From contig BFEA01000561.1 in assembly GCA_003427395.1 (NCBI GenBank), positions 303,406-327,295 on the forward strand: 23,890 bases of DNA. Reading direction: 5' to 3'. Position 1 is the first letter of the stretch. Each line of letters begins with the position of its first letter. Under the pieces are notes generated by a model. That model saw only the letters and a program-made list of their open reading frames with translations, was not told the origin of the DNA and made no database searches. This DNA comes from Chara braunii (taxonomy: Eukaryota; Streptophyta; Charophyceae; Charales; Characeae). A program made the translations under genes and the position numbers. Below are positions 11,341 to 20,441 of this stretch, one piece after another.

Positions 11341-11450
11341 GCCTTCGGGCACATATATCGTATACAGTTACACAGAGCACGCATAGCCTTCGGGCAGACA
11401 CAAAAAACATGGCCCTATGGGCCCATACAAACATACATAGCCTCTGGCTA
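11341..11450 (+). repeat. Series of four short hairpins in the retroposon body
   Basis: GCC-TTCG-GGC at 11341-11350 and again at 11386-11395, GGCCC-TAT-GGGCC at 11411-11423, and TAGCC-TCT-GGCTA at 11438-11450, each followed by a CACA-rich or ACATA-rich spacer. The first two have UUCG-type tetraloops. They look like degenerate copies of one hairpin-spacer unit. Confidence 0.6.
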
Positions 11451-11999
11451 CACACATATATACACACAACTACGATACTGGGTTGGGGGGTCTATCAGGT
11501 ATATGACGGGGTCTACACATGCATCGCTTAGCTCTAGGGTAGGGCAGGGATATAAGTCGCTCCGGTTAGTCTGAGTTCCGCCTAGCCTTGGGTAAGCTAG
11601 GGGAAGGATGGTAGGATATGTCCGCGGGCGCTGGTCTGCCTTGCTTAGGTAATCCTGTAGGGTAGACTCTCTGAATTGGGCCTGTAGAAGATTTCATGAG
11701 CCTGGCGTCCGAAGTTCCCATACGGCAAGGTTCGTCCGATTCCGCTTCCATTAGGGCTGGGAAGTTGGCCCAGCCCTGGTGCTTGTCACTGCTGTCTGGT
11801 CCAAGTTGCCCTCAATACTGGTAGGGTGATGGTCCTGAGTGCTGGTCACACTGAGGTAGGATAGTAGGGACAAGGGGTGTGATGGGAGTATTAACGTGGG
11901 GTGGGTAGGGTAGGTGGCCTATCCTGTCAGGACAACCATTGGCTGCTGCTACCAGCAATCACCGCGGGTCTGGTCCTTGGCCTCTACAACACCCTGGGC

Positions 12000-12008
12000 T
12001 TTTTTTTT
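12000..12008 (+). terminator. T9 run, possible Pol III terminator
   Basis: TTTTTTTTT directly before C and the A19 tail. It is the first run of four or more T in the retroposon. A Pol III transcript would stop here, just short of the poly(A), so how the tail was acquired is unclear. Confidence 0.5.
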
Positions 12009-12030
12009 CAAAAAAAAAAAAAAAAAAAGG

Positions 12031-12044
12031 AAGAGCAGCCTCCT
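12031..12044. repeat. Right target-site duplication of the insertion
   Basis: AAGAGCAGCCTCCT, directly after A19-GG; one mismatch from the left copy. The LTR sequence resumes here. Confidence 0.9.
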
Positions 12045-12058
12045 AGACGGGCCAGCAC

Positions 12059-12065
12059 TATATAG
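12059..12065 (+). promoter_or_regulatory. TATA box of the 5' LTR
   Basis: TATATAG, lying between CGGGCCA (12048-12054) and TGGCCCG (12069-12075). The retroposon ends 28 bp upstream, separating this core promoter from the LTR's upstream repeats. Confidence 0.6.
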
Positions 12066-12936
12066 GATTGGCCCGCCCTGCAGGCTGCAGGTAATTCATA
12101 GGGACTTCCCATGCACTTCATGTGCAGTTCAGGAGGCAGGAGGTAGTCTTCAGGATTCGGCAGCATCACTCCGGAGGAGCGCTGCAGGAGTAGTAGCGTT
12201 AGCAGTAGTCTTTAGTGCTAGGCGCTAGTAGGAGCTAGAGTAGTACTGGAGAGAGAGAGAGAGAGATTGGGCGGAGGCCAGGGAGACTTACCTGCAGCGC
12301 CATAGCTCCAGCTTCGTCTTCGAGGTACCTGCAGCACAGCGCCATCTTCACAGGTTAGTACCTGGCACATGGGAGAGAGAGAGTTCTTCTTCTTCCTCTT
12401 CTCAGTCCACCATCTCCCTCTCACCCTCTCGCTACCTGACTTCACTGCATCAGATGACTACGAGAGAGCGGGATTGGTGACATTTGGATCCAGACTCGAC
12501 ATTGGGCTTCAAACATTTTTACGAGGGATTATTTGGGACTTGTAACGAAGACTTAGTGTTAACGACATTCCCATCCTCCCCCCCCTCTTCTTCGTCTGAT
12601 TCCCTCCTTTTCGTCTATGCATGATTTGGACCTGGCGCATTCTTCCTGTGTGTAGCGCCAGGCCCCTTCACACCTTGTGATGAGGATAATGTATGTTTGG
12701 TCTGTGTTGCGACATTGATTGGGGAAGTCATTGGTATTTTAGCATTCTGCTGCGTTGTCTTGCACTACGTGATAGAGGTCAGTCCCGGTCAGGTCAGGGC
12801 TTATATCTAAGTCTTCCACTGCGCTACACCCTGCTTGTTGAGATTCCACTAGCACTGCATTGTCCATTCAGTCTTTTTTATCGCATTGTGGATCCTTGGT
12901 TATATATGTACATCGCCCAACTGGGCATGTAACAGC

Positions 12937-12948
12937 CGGTATCGGAAC
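12937..12948 (+). promoter_or_regulatory. Primer-binding site, initiator-tRNA-Met type
   Basis: CGGTATCGGAAC starts two bases after the end of the 5' LTR and matches 9 of 12 positions of the common plant retroelement primer site TGGTATCAGAGC. The position is exactly where minus-strand synthesis would start. The mismatches fit an old copy. Confidence 0.75.
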
Positions 12949-13865
12949 ACCGCACGTGAATCAGGACAACCTAATCTGACACGTGTGCGGGGACTAATTA
13001 GTTGATTAGTCTTGATTGATTGATTGACTGATTATAGCACACTAATTAGCACTCAAAATCACGATGTTCACCTCACTGCCGAAAATCGATTTTTTTTTTT
13101 TTTTCTTGGATTTTGTTTCCCGCTATTTCTGTTGTGGAAAAAATCGCAATAGCGCAACACCTGAAATTTTCGTTTTCGTTTTTCTTCTGAAAATTCGAAA
13201 TTTTGCTGTTGAAAATCCGGAATATCTTTTTTTCTAAAAATTTGATTTCCTGTTGCAATGTCCCGTTATTTGAAAATCCATGATTTTTTTTTTTTTCGAA
13301 ATTCGGTTTTTTGAAAACGGTACGGGAATTCCCTCTTGCAGTTACCATTTTCCAAACTGCGCGTATTCTCATCTAAGTAATTCCGAATGATTTTTTTTTT
13401 TTCTTTTCAGAACTCTTTTTATTCGTAGTTCTATGATTTTCACTATCTGATAATCATTGGCAGTCTGAAAGTTCGAATTTGTTTTTCTCATTGACAATTT
13501 CGCACTTCAAGGGAGATTGGGAGACCTACTGAACTTGCAAAACTCGGGATTTTTTTTTTCTCGATTTTTTTTCAAAGTTCAAACTTTTCTTTTTGATTAA
13601 TGGCTCCTTATCTGGGCAATTTATCCCACCCACCCCTCCCCACCTATGTTGTTGCCCCCTCTGGTCTTATCTTCTCTATCTGTCTCCGGGTACCCTTGTT
13701 GCGGCATTTGTAAGTTGCCACGTCATCAGGCCACGTCAGCAGACCACGTTAGCAGACCACGTTAGCAGACCACATCAGCAGAGCACGTCAGCAGGACACA
13801 TCAGCCGGCAGCAGTGCCACGTCAGCAGCAGGGAGTGCCACGTCAGCAGTCCTCCGGCCTGATCT
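12949..13865 (+). other. Retroelement untranslated leader
   Basis: About 0.9 kb between the primer-binding site and gag, with no coding frame of note. It is T-rich, with runs of 9-16 T near 13090, 13285, 13391 and 13550. A small inverted repeat GACTAAT/ATTAGTC (12992-13011) and TGAT repeats lie near the start. The last part contains the 13-bp array. Confidence 0.7.
13718..13808 (+). repeat. Seven-unit 13-bp array with ACGT cores
   Basis: Seven back-to-back 13-bp units (consensus CCACGTCAGCAGA) at 13718-13808, plus two further spaced copies at about 13817 and 13838. Most keep CCACGTCA, an ACGT-core sequence of the kind bound by plant bZIP factors. It ends about 15 bp before the gag ATG. The period is not a multiple of three, so it is not coding. 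Confidence 0.88.
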
Positions 13866-15410
13866 ATGCTCGCGTGCTTACAAACAGCCGGTATGGATCA
13901 TAAGCCCGAGGAAACAGTCGAGGCCTATCAGGCCCGGATGACGGCTTTGTTTACCAAAGCCAAGAAACGGGTGGATGAGGTAGCAGCCGCAGAGAAGAAG
14001 AAGGCAGAGGACGCCGAGGAGGCACGTCTGTTGACAATCGAACAGAAGAGTCAGCAAGACGAGGCAGCAGCAAAGACTGCCGATGAAGAACGAAATCAAC
14101 GACGCGAGAAGATATTCAACGGAGAGCGAGTTTTGCTCACAATGGTAGAAGACTAGCGAGTTGAGGCCGAGAATGGTAAGATGGAAAAGAGTGAAAGCAA
14201 GATCGCTTTACTCCTCTCCTATTTCACGGATCTCCTTGCAACGTGCATTGCACAGCAGGAGGACATCCATAGCCTCGACGGCACGGATCAGATGCACAAC
14301 CAGGTGTTAGCTCAACTCAACAACCGCCTCCAGCACCTGGAGCAACGACTCGTCGCCGCCCCCGATGCCAGCTCCTCCAACACCTCTGATCGCCTCAATG
14401 CATTGGAGATCAACGTCGGCGCCCTCAAGGACGACACGCAGCTACAGCAAACCGCCACGCAACAACTGGAGCAGCGAATCTGTGTTGCCGCCGCCAACCC
14501 GAGTTTGGCACCGCGCGAGACGACTCCAAGGTTCGATGATCAGGAGATCTTCTGCGATTCGACGAAGACAGACCCGATTTCATGGTTCCGCAGGTTCGAG
14601 CTCAAGTTGCAGTTACACCACGTCGGCGAGGACAAGCATCACACGTACTTATACTCCCGGTCGGGGGGCGCGTGCCAAGCATGGTTGGACAATCTCTTGT
14701 CCAAGTACGGGGTGGTGGTTGCCGACTTGTACACCAAGATCAGTTGGGAAGATATAAAGGCGGTGTGGCATAAGCGGTTCCAAGTAGAGCCACCGGAGAT
14801 GAAGGCAATGGACAAATTAATGACCTTCGAACAAGGCACGCTGCCCAGTGTTGACTAGATTGCCAAGTACCAACGCTTGACATGCGTCCCAGACATTCAA
14901 ATAGGCTTCAAAACCGTCAAACACTACTTCATCTCGAGGTCGTGTCCGACATTGGGCAACGCCTTGACTCACGTCGAGGACACCCTGACAACAACGGCGG
15001 AGCTCTTCGACAAGGCCGCGCAGATTATTGTCACGAACAAAGAGGCCAAGAACCTCAACCGTTCGTCTGCGACAGGCCCGAGCAGAGATTAGCATCGACT
15101 GAAAATGGTCGTGGTCGCGGCAGCAACGCCAAACGGCCAATCTAGTGACGTTGTGTTTGTCAATGAAGAAGACAGACTGGCAGCCGCCCGGGATGGTGGC
15201 TGCCCCGACAAAGGTCGAGGACGCGGCAAGACGAAGACAAACACCGCATCTATTCTCGGGCCCGACGCAACAGCTCCGGTCCCATGGTCCCACTACGGTC
15301 TCTCTCAATGTGTGTACAAGCTACGCACGAGATTCCGCTATTGTCTGTGGTGTAACAGCGATCTCCACGGCACAGTGGGCTGCCCGTCGAAAGGCAAGGG
15401 CAAATCGAGA
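13866..15410 (+). pseudogene. Gypsy gag (broken by three TAG stops)
   Basis: One plus-strand frame encodes the capsid/nucleocapsid polyprotein. The start chosen is ATG 13866; ATG 13893 (MDHKPEETVEAYQARM) is an alternative. Residues 35-90 form a charged, Lys/Glu/Ala-rich probable coiled coil. The capsid-type domain contains SWFRRFELKLQLHHV (about 14578-14622), WLDNLLSKYGVV and KAVWHKRFQVEPPE. A CCHC zinc knuckle, C-x2-C-x4-H-x4-C (CLWCNSDLHGTVGC, 15342-15383), binds nucleic acid in this family. TAG stops at 14154-14156, 14856-14858 and 15090-15092 break the frame, but homology runs through each in the same frame. Near 15410 the frame shifts by an indel into the pol-proximal frame. An original single gag-pol frame is likely, as is common in chromoviruses. 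Confidence 0.88.
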
Positions 15411-16500
15411 AACTGAGCACCGTCGGGAGTGACTCGACGACACTCTCGACACCTAAGGAACCGGTCACTTCACGGGTGACCGCCCTTCCTTCCGAGGCAC
15501 ATGCGGAAGTCGATAGTCCTCCTCTTCTATATTCTTATGAGGACTATGCTGCCCATCTCGTTCCTACGCTGGGTACTCATGCTCAAGGACAAGACGTGTG
15601 TGCGACATCTTCTCCGTCCGGCAGGGGCGACTTATCGTCTTCAAGTGGTTCTTCACGGGATTCGGCGCGCGGGTTCAACGTAGAGATCTTGGAACCGCTC
15701 ACGTCGGAGGATTTCGCATGGCTTCCTCTCCCGACCACGGGCCGCTTGCCGGGACCGCAATGCGCAACATTATCCACTCATCTTCACACGTTCTATCCTT
15801 CTATGCACCACCAACTTCGCCGATGGATGACGAAGTCGCCGTGGGGGACATCCTTGCGTATGTTACCAAGGTGGCCAGCGAGTTTCGCAAGCAGCGGTAC
15901 GATGACAACAACGCACCGCTCCTCTATGTCTGCATCCAAGTTGGGCAAGCGTCCTACAACGCTTTGCTGGATAGCGGCGCGTCTCGCAATTTCAAGAGCC
16001 AAGCCTTTATGCAGAGGGTTGGCCTTGGCGCACAAGTTCGGAGTAACGCAAACCCGGCGGCGATCAAGTTGGCGGGCGGAAGGACGGAGCAACTTATCGA
16101 CCGGTACATTAAGGTCGTACCAGTGTATTTCGCACCTCATGCATGCGAACCGGTGACGTTCGACATTTTGGACATGGACTTCAACATTATTTTGGGAATG
16201 CATTGGCTTGCAAGTGCGGATCACACGGTCAACTTCCACTGGCGGATTCTTACCGTTCGGGACGCCTTCGGCGCCGAAGTGTCGTGTACTATTCCTCTTC
16301 CACACCCTTCGATCCGATGCCAAGTGGTGGCGTCCAAGTTGTTCCGGGATTCTTGCGCTTACGAGCAGCCCGACAAGATAGGTCTATGTTTCCTACGGAC
16401 TGTCGCGGTAGCCAACTCTTCACCCACGGACTTGTCTTCGAACCCCTGTGTGGTACCGTTGCTTGACGAGTTCGCCGACATCTTCGAGTCACCTACCGGT
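15411..16500 (+). pseudogene. Gypsy pol N-terminus and aspartic protease (frameshifted)
   Basis: From 15411 the coding sense continues in a second frame ([17 protein letters not shown], then a Ser-rich linker, then [17 protein letters not shown]) to about 15815. There it shifts to a third frame that stays open to 16791. The retroviral-type aspartic protease follows: [12 protein letters not shown] with the catalytic Asp at 15970-15972, and NIILGMHWL near 16186-16212. It would cleave the gag-pol polyprotein. The catalytic triad Asp-Ser-Gly is intact, so this part is better preserved than the rest. The linker to reverse transcriptase includes [20 protein letters not shown]. Confidence 0.85.
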
Positions 16501-17167
16501 GTGGTGCCGGATCGGCCGATCTCTCACGAGATCATTCTTGAGGCCAGTGTCGTGCCACCAGAAGGTTGCATTTATCGCATGAGCAAGAAGGAGTTTACGG
16601 TCCTCCACGCGCAACTCGATGACTTGTTGGACAAGGGTTGGATCCGCTCTAGTAGCTCCCCATATGGAGCACCAGTTCTCTTCGTACGGAAGAAGAACAA
16701 AGATCTACGATTATGCATCGACTACCGCAAACTTAACGAGCAAACCGTCAAGAATGCAGGGCCTCTTCCTCATATCGACGATCTTCTTGAGTGATTGGGT
16801 GGCGCAAAGTATTTTTCTAAGTTGGATTTGAAGCGGGATATCATCTGATTTCGATCCGGCCGAACGATCGCTACAAATCTGTGTTCAAGACGTGGTATGG
16901 ACATTTTGAGTGGGTGGTCATGCATTTTGGCCTTACCAACGCCCCGACGACCTTTCAAGCGGCAATGACCAACGAGTTTCGTGCGCTGTTGGACCGGTTC
17001 GTGAAGGTCTACTCGTCTATAGCCGAACATTGGAGGATCATCTTGAGCATTTTCGGCGAGTGTTGGAGACGCTTCGTCGCGCCAAGTACAAAGCCAACCG
17101 TGACAAGTGTGAATTTGTCCGACAAGAGCTAGAATACTTGGGCCATTTTGTCACACCGGAGGGCATC
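16501..17167 (+). pseudogene. Gypsy reverse transcriptase, N-terminal part (truncated, active site deleted)
   Basis: Starts with [14 protein letters not shown] and [20 protein letters not shown], then [11 protein letters not shown] and FSKLDLK, which holds the first palm aspartate. TGA at 16792-16794 interrupts it. A one-base deletion after 16833 shifts the frame, after which WYGHFEWVVMHFGLTNAPTT is readable. Between 17012 and 17013 about 13 bases are missing relative to the family, removing the catalytic Tyr-x-Asp-Asp motif and shifting the frame again to VYSRTLEDHLEHFRRVLETL and ELEYLGHFVTPEGI. Homology stops at 17167, where the sequence becomes unrelated. The next expected residues begin the minus-strand pol fragment at 5880. 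Confidence 0.9.
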
Positions 17168-17358
17168 ACTGACATGGAGGTAGGATTGTGGAAGGGGGGG
17201 GTGCGCCAGGAAGAATTATGAGTGTGGTAGGTCGGGAGGGAGTCTCCTTGGAATAGGGGCCTCTATATAGACCACCGTGATAGCCACATGGCCGATCACA
17301 AAGGTGACTGTCATATGTCCATAATCTGACCTTTACAACAACCTGGGCTTTAAAAAAA
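17168..17358 (+). mobile_element. Poly(A)-tailed fragment sharing its end with the LTR retroposon
   Basis: Directly after the pol break there is about 150 bp of unfamiliar sequence ending CCTTTACAACAACCTGGGCT then TTAAAAAAAA. The retroposon at 10868-12030 ends CCTCTACAACACCCTGGGCT before its T/A tail, 18 of 20 bases the same. I take this as the 5'-truncated 3' end of the same family. The left boundary is a guess; similarity further upstream is weak. Confidence 0.5.
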
Positions 17359-17902
17359 ATATTAAAAACATATAATAAAAAAATAGACTATTATTATATT
17401 TCCATGAATGAGGTAGTAGATCCTCCAATTAGTATCAAAAACAGATTGGACATCAATGGTATGGGACTGGAGAGTATTCAGGTGCAGAGTGAATATAGTT
17501 CAGGAGGTTCTTCTCTTTCCCTCAATTGTGTTTGCGTTTCTTTTTTGGGCTTAGGAGGACCCCACTGACCCACTGGCATTTTTGGTAAGCCTGCATTTTG
17601 CCCGTTACCACCCCTGGACTTTTGCTAACCCTTGGGCCTCAGCCAGGAAAGTCCTGAGTTTCTGTTTTGAAATGGGCTAGTGGTGCTGACAAAGTTGGTT
17701 TCGGTGTTTGGCGCTAGCACGAGCGCACTGACTGGACCGGCAGGTAAGGCCCTGCCATACTCCGGTCAACCTCCTTGGTATCCCCGAGGAGGGCGAGGGA
17801 CCCTATCGCCATAGCTTCAGCTCATACCGAGCGACACTGGCAAAACGGAAAATCCCCTCGTGAAGCCCCTGGGCAGAACAACAAAAGCAACGGGGCGACT
17901 TC
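17359..17902. other. No gene recognised
   Basis: AT-rich up to about 17420, then mixed sequence. Frames upstream of 17903 are short. A donor-like CAG-GTAAG occurs near 17745, but there is no exon structure I could support around it. Confidence 0.45.
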
Positions 17903-18331
17903 ATGGCGACCATAACGGAGGAAGGACATAGTCGGGCAACGGGTTACAAGGGAGAAGCCATGGTGACCCCGACCGTCGAAGCGGTTATGGCGACGATGGA
18001 CTGTGAGGACAACACTGCTCCATTGACAGCGGATTATCGCATCATGCATCAAGAAATGGTAGGTATGGTGACAACATAGTTGACAGATTGGTTAACGGAA
18101 ACAAGGCAATAAGCAACCCACGTCTGCCTCACCGCTTGCTGGACAGATGTGCGGATTGTTGAACAAACGTTGGACGAGACAGAAGAAATATTGACATCAA
18201 TTCCTATGAAGAGGCAGGAACGTAATCTTGCCTGGTTAAAGATAATCAACGGCGTGCAAAACTGTTGGGCGCAACTGAAAGAGCTTAGGGCGTTGTCGGT
18301 GACCTGGTACATTCCCTCAAAACCCTACTAA
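17903..18331 (+). pseudogene. Degenerate ORF of unknown function (helical, two in-frame stops)
   Basis: A single plus frame of 143 codons from ATG 17903 to TAA 18329-18331, interrupted by TAG at 18077-18079 and TAA at 18110-18112. Composition is protein-like on both sides of the stops: MVTPTVEAVMATMDCEDNTA before, and RIVEQTLDETEEILTSIPMK then LAWLKIINGVQNCWAQLKEL after. The second half looks alpha-helical with coiled-coil-like heptads. I do not recognise a family. The two stops could each come from a glutamine codon by one C-to-T change. It may be a retroelement-borne or host-derived pseudogene; chance cannot be excluded. Confidence 0.4.
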
Positions 18332-18360
18332 CAGAGGAATCGGTGGAGGTGGGTTGGGAC

Positions 18361-18489
18361 GCTGACGTGTAAGACGGCTGGATGGGCCTGCCAGCTGTCC
18401 TGTCAAAGGGAGGGGATGCGAGATGCTAGAGGAGAAGGTAGGTTTGGGTGTCTGTTTTGTTTTACCCTTGTTACCCCTTGTCCAGCCCT
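18361..18489 (+). repeat. Diverged copy of a coding-like segment (pair with 21752-21884)
   Basis: About 129 bp that aligns by eye with 21752-21884 at roughly two thirds identity, sharing CTGTCCTGT, AGATGCT.GAGGAG and CCCCTTGTCCAGCCC. In the frame matching the other copy it reads SCPVKGRGCEMLEE, against TCPVEGKASKMLEE there. The similarity at protein level suggests an old duplicated gene segment. The frame here is broken soon after. Confidence 0.5.
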
Positions 18490-20232
18490 CCCAGCCTGTT
18501 CCCAGCACGTTGTCGGCCGGCTCCAGCCTTACGCCGCCCTTTACTTCCTTGAGGAAGACATTTGGCGGGAACCGGATTCGATCACTATCATAGATTTGGA
18601 CACTGTTGTCCATAAGAATCTTCGACGGCGGGACTGTGCAGACAACATCAGGGTCAGGGCGTCAGGAAAGCGTGGTTCGCTGATTCAGAGGGCCCGGGGA
18701 CCTTTTACGAAGGACACTAAGGATTTTTATTATCAGGGAAGCGTCAAAATGCCGTGACATCAGGAGGGAAGCCGGAAGCCTCAGCCGAATGCTGAGGACA
18801 GGGGATCTAGACTCATACTCGAGCCTTGGCAACGTGTGAAACGAGAAGGAGCGTCCGGGTCGTGCGGCAGGCATTTGAGGAACAAAAGCGCCGACAGGGG
18901 GAAACCGGAGACAGATAGAGAAGATAAGACCAGAGGGGGAAACCGCCGCGGGGCCGAAAGCGGAAGTAATTACTAAGTTGAGTCTAATGAGGCGCTAGCT
19001 TTTGGCGCATAAGTTGGCACTAAAGAAAAGTTGTCGAGCAGTGGACTAAAAATGAGCGCTCTAAAGGGCCTCTATAATTTTCGATGCCAGGCCTCTGCAT
19101 TTTTAACGCTGAGCCGTACAGTCGAAAGACGGCCTCGGAAAAAGCGACTAGTGTCGGGCCTCCAAAATTCCCGACAGTTGGGCCCTCGTCGATTGGCATG
19201 TGACCATTCGGGACCCAAACAGGCTCGGGCCTAGGCTCGAGAAGAGGATCGATACACGGGCGCTACAATCCACTCGACAGCGCGCCCGACTCTCGATGGA
19301 CCGGTGGCTGCTGCCGCAGGGCCCAGCAACGTACTTAAGCAGGACTGGGCCCGTTCTTGGGGGGAGCGGTCGGGAGTATCGGAGGGAGGGACTGGCGCAC
19401 AAGGTGTGTTGGTTTTCCTCCCAGGCGGACACACTCGGGGGGGAAGGCTCCAATCAGGCGCGAACCGAGATAGCTTCTGGGTGAGAGTTCACGTGCACAA
19501 AAAGGTGCACAAGGAAGCCGATCAAGGGCTCAAATACACATGCCAATCAGTGCAAGGGAGACACTAATTAATCCACAGGGGGATGCGCACAAGAAAGGCG
19601 CCCAAGGCTGGCACATGGGTGCTGGCTCAAGTCGGGGCTAGTGTCGGGAAATGGGGGTCCCCTAAGGCACGACGTGAGTGCTTTCCGGAAGGCCACACCT
19701 AGAGGAGGGGGCGGGCTTCATTCAGGCACGGAAGCTCAAGCTCCAGAACGCACGAGACAACTAATTAGCCGTGCGACTAACCGTGCGCAAGAGTAGGTAG
19801 AGGGTCAAGCCCATGCACCTCGAGAGAGAGTGGAGTTGCGCAGGAGGCTAAGAATTGCACACGGAGGTAGAACGACTACGCATGGGCGAAGAACGGCTAC
19901 TCGCAGTTAAGAGTTGTCGTGCGAATAGCAGATGAGCGGGCGCGCAAGAGGAATGAGCAGCGCAGACAAATTAGATATGTGCGAGAGAGGAGACCGTGCG
20001 GAGTAGTGGTTCTGCTGCTCATGGAGGGAGGAGCTGCTGCGCGAGGAAGGAGTTTTTGCGGGGGGAACGAGTTGCGCACGAGGGAAGAAGCCGCGCGAAG
20101 CAGCGGAGCTTGCCCAGGGAAGGAACTTTTGCGCGGGGGGATGAACTGCACGAGGAGGAAGAAGTTGCACAAAGCAAAGGAGCTTGTGCGCAAAAGGGCA
20201 CCTACGAGAAGGAGCAGCACGCGGGAAGGAGC

Positions 20233-20238
<6 letters not shown>
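18490..20238. other. No gene recognised; G/A-rich plus strand
   Basis: About 1.7 kb with no recognisable protein. The plus strand becomes strongly purine-rich from about 18900, with recurring GCGCACAAGG- and GCGCGAGGAAGGAG-like words at 19860-20230 leading into the (AG)n tract. Open frames here (for example 19200-19484 and 19919-20317) reflect that bias. Confidence 0.45.

Positions 20239-20314
<76 letters not shown>
20239..20314. repeat. (AG)n microsatellite
   Basis: An uninterrupted AG dinucleotide tract of about 75 bp at the end of a purine-rich region, preceded by GCAGAGAGAAAG. Confidence 0.95.
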
Positions 20315-20317
<3 letters not shown>

Positions 20318-20441
20318 TCCCTCCAAAAGTGTTGACGCGATGTGATTTTTGCCTAGTGTTTTGAAGCTAAAGTGGAGAAATAAAATTGAGCGCAGGTAAA
20401 CGACGGGAGTAACTATGACTCTCCTAAGGCAGCCAAGGCCT

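Larger units (their letters stand above)
10868..12030 (+). mobile_element. Long tRNA-headed, poly(A)-tailed SINE-like retroposon
   Basis: A 1163-bp insertion within the LTR, defined by comparison with the uninterrupted copy. It is flanked by 14-bp target-site duplications (10854-10867, 12031-12044) and ends in A19 (12010-12028), the signature of target-primed reverse transcription. Its 5' end is tRNA-like: a perfect A box (10882-10892), a D-arm GCTC/GAGC, and a B box (10936-10946). A second A/B-box pair lies at 11189-11243, so the element may be a fusion of two tRNA-derived units (about 310 and 850 bp). I see no reverse transcriptase frame; the longest frames are under 110 codons and unfamiliar. 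No TTTT occurs between 10868 and 11999; the first is T9 at 12000-12008, directly before the poly(A). At 1.16 kb it is long for a SINE. Its last 20 bases before the tail recur at 17322-17343. It presumably relied on a partner LINE for mobilisation. Confidence 0.82.
10507..12934 (+). mobile_element. 5' LTR of a Ty3/gypsy chromovirus, with an insertion
   Basis: Plus-strand LTR beginning TGTTACATG (10507) and ending CATGTAACA (12934). Total length is 2428 bp, or about 1251 bp after subtracting the 1163-bp insertion at 10868-12030 and one 14-bp duplicated copy, against 1281 bp for the LTR at 2405-3685. A primer-binding site and gag follow immediately, making this the 5' LTR. The left part holds 46-bp tandem units (10564-10692). 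The TATA box (12059-12065) lies just right of the insertion. Near the end (about 12240-12450) are short CT/GA runs shared with the other LTR. Confidence 0.92.

Noticed and set aside
11333-11460. CRISPR-like repeat array
   Set aside because: The hairpins differ in sequence and spacing, lie inside a eukaryotic retroposon, and no cas genes are present.
10507-12934. A solo LTR
   Set aside because: A primer-binding site, leader, gag and pol follow directly, so it is the 5' LTR of an element; the flanking 5-mers also do not form a duplication around this LTR alone.
19907-20364. Frames of 122-139 codons on both strands around the second (AG)n tract
   Set aside because: They are open because of purine-strand bias and the dinucleotide repeat, not because of coding selection.
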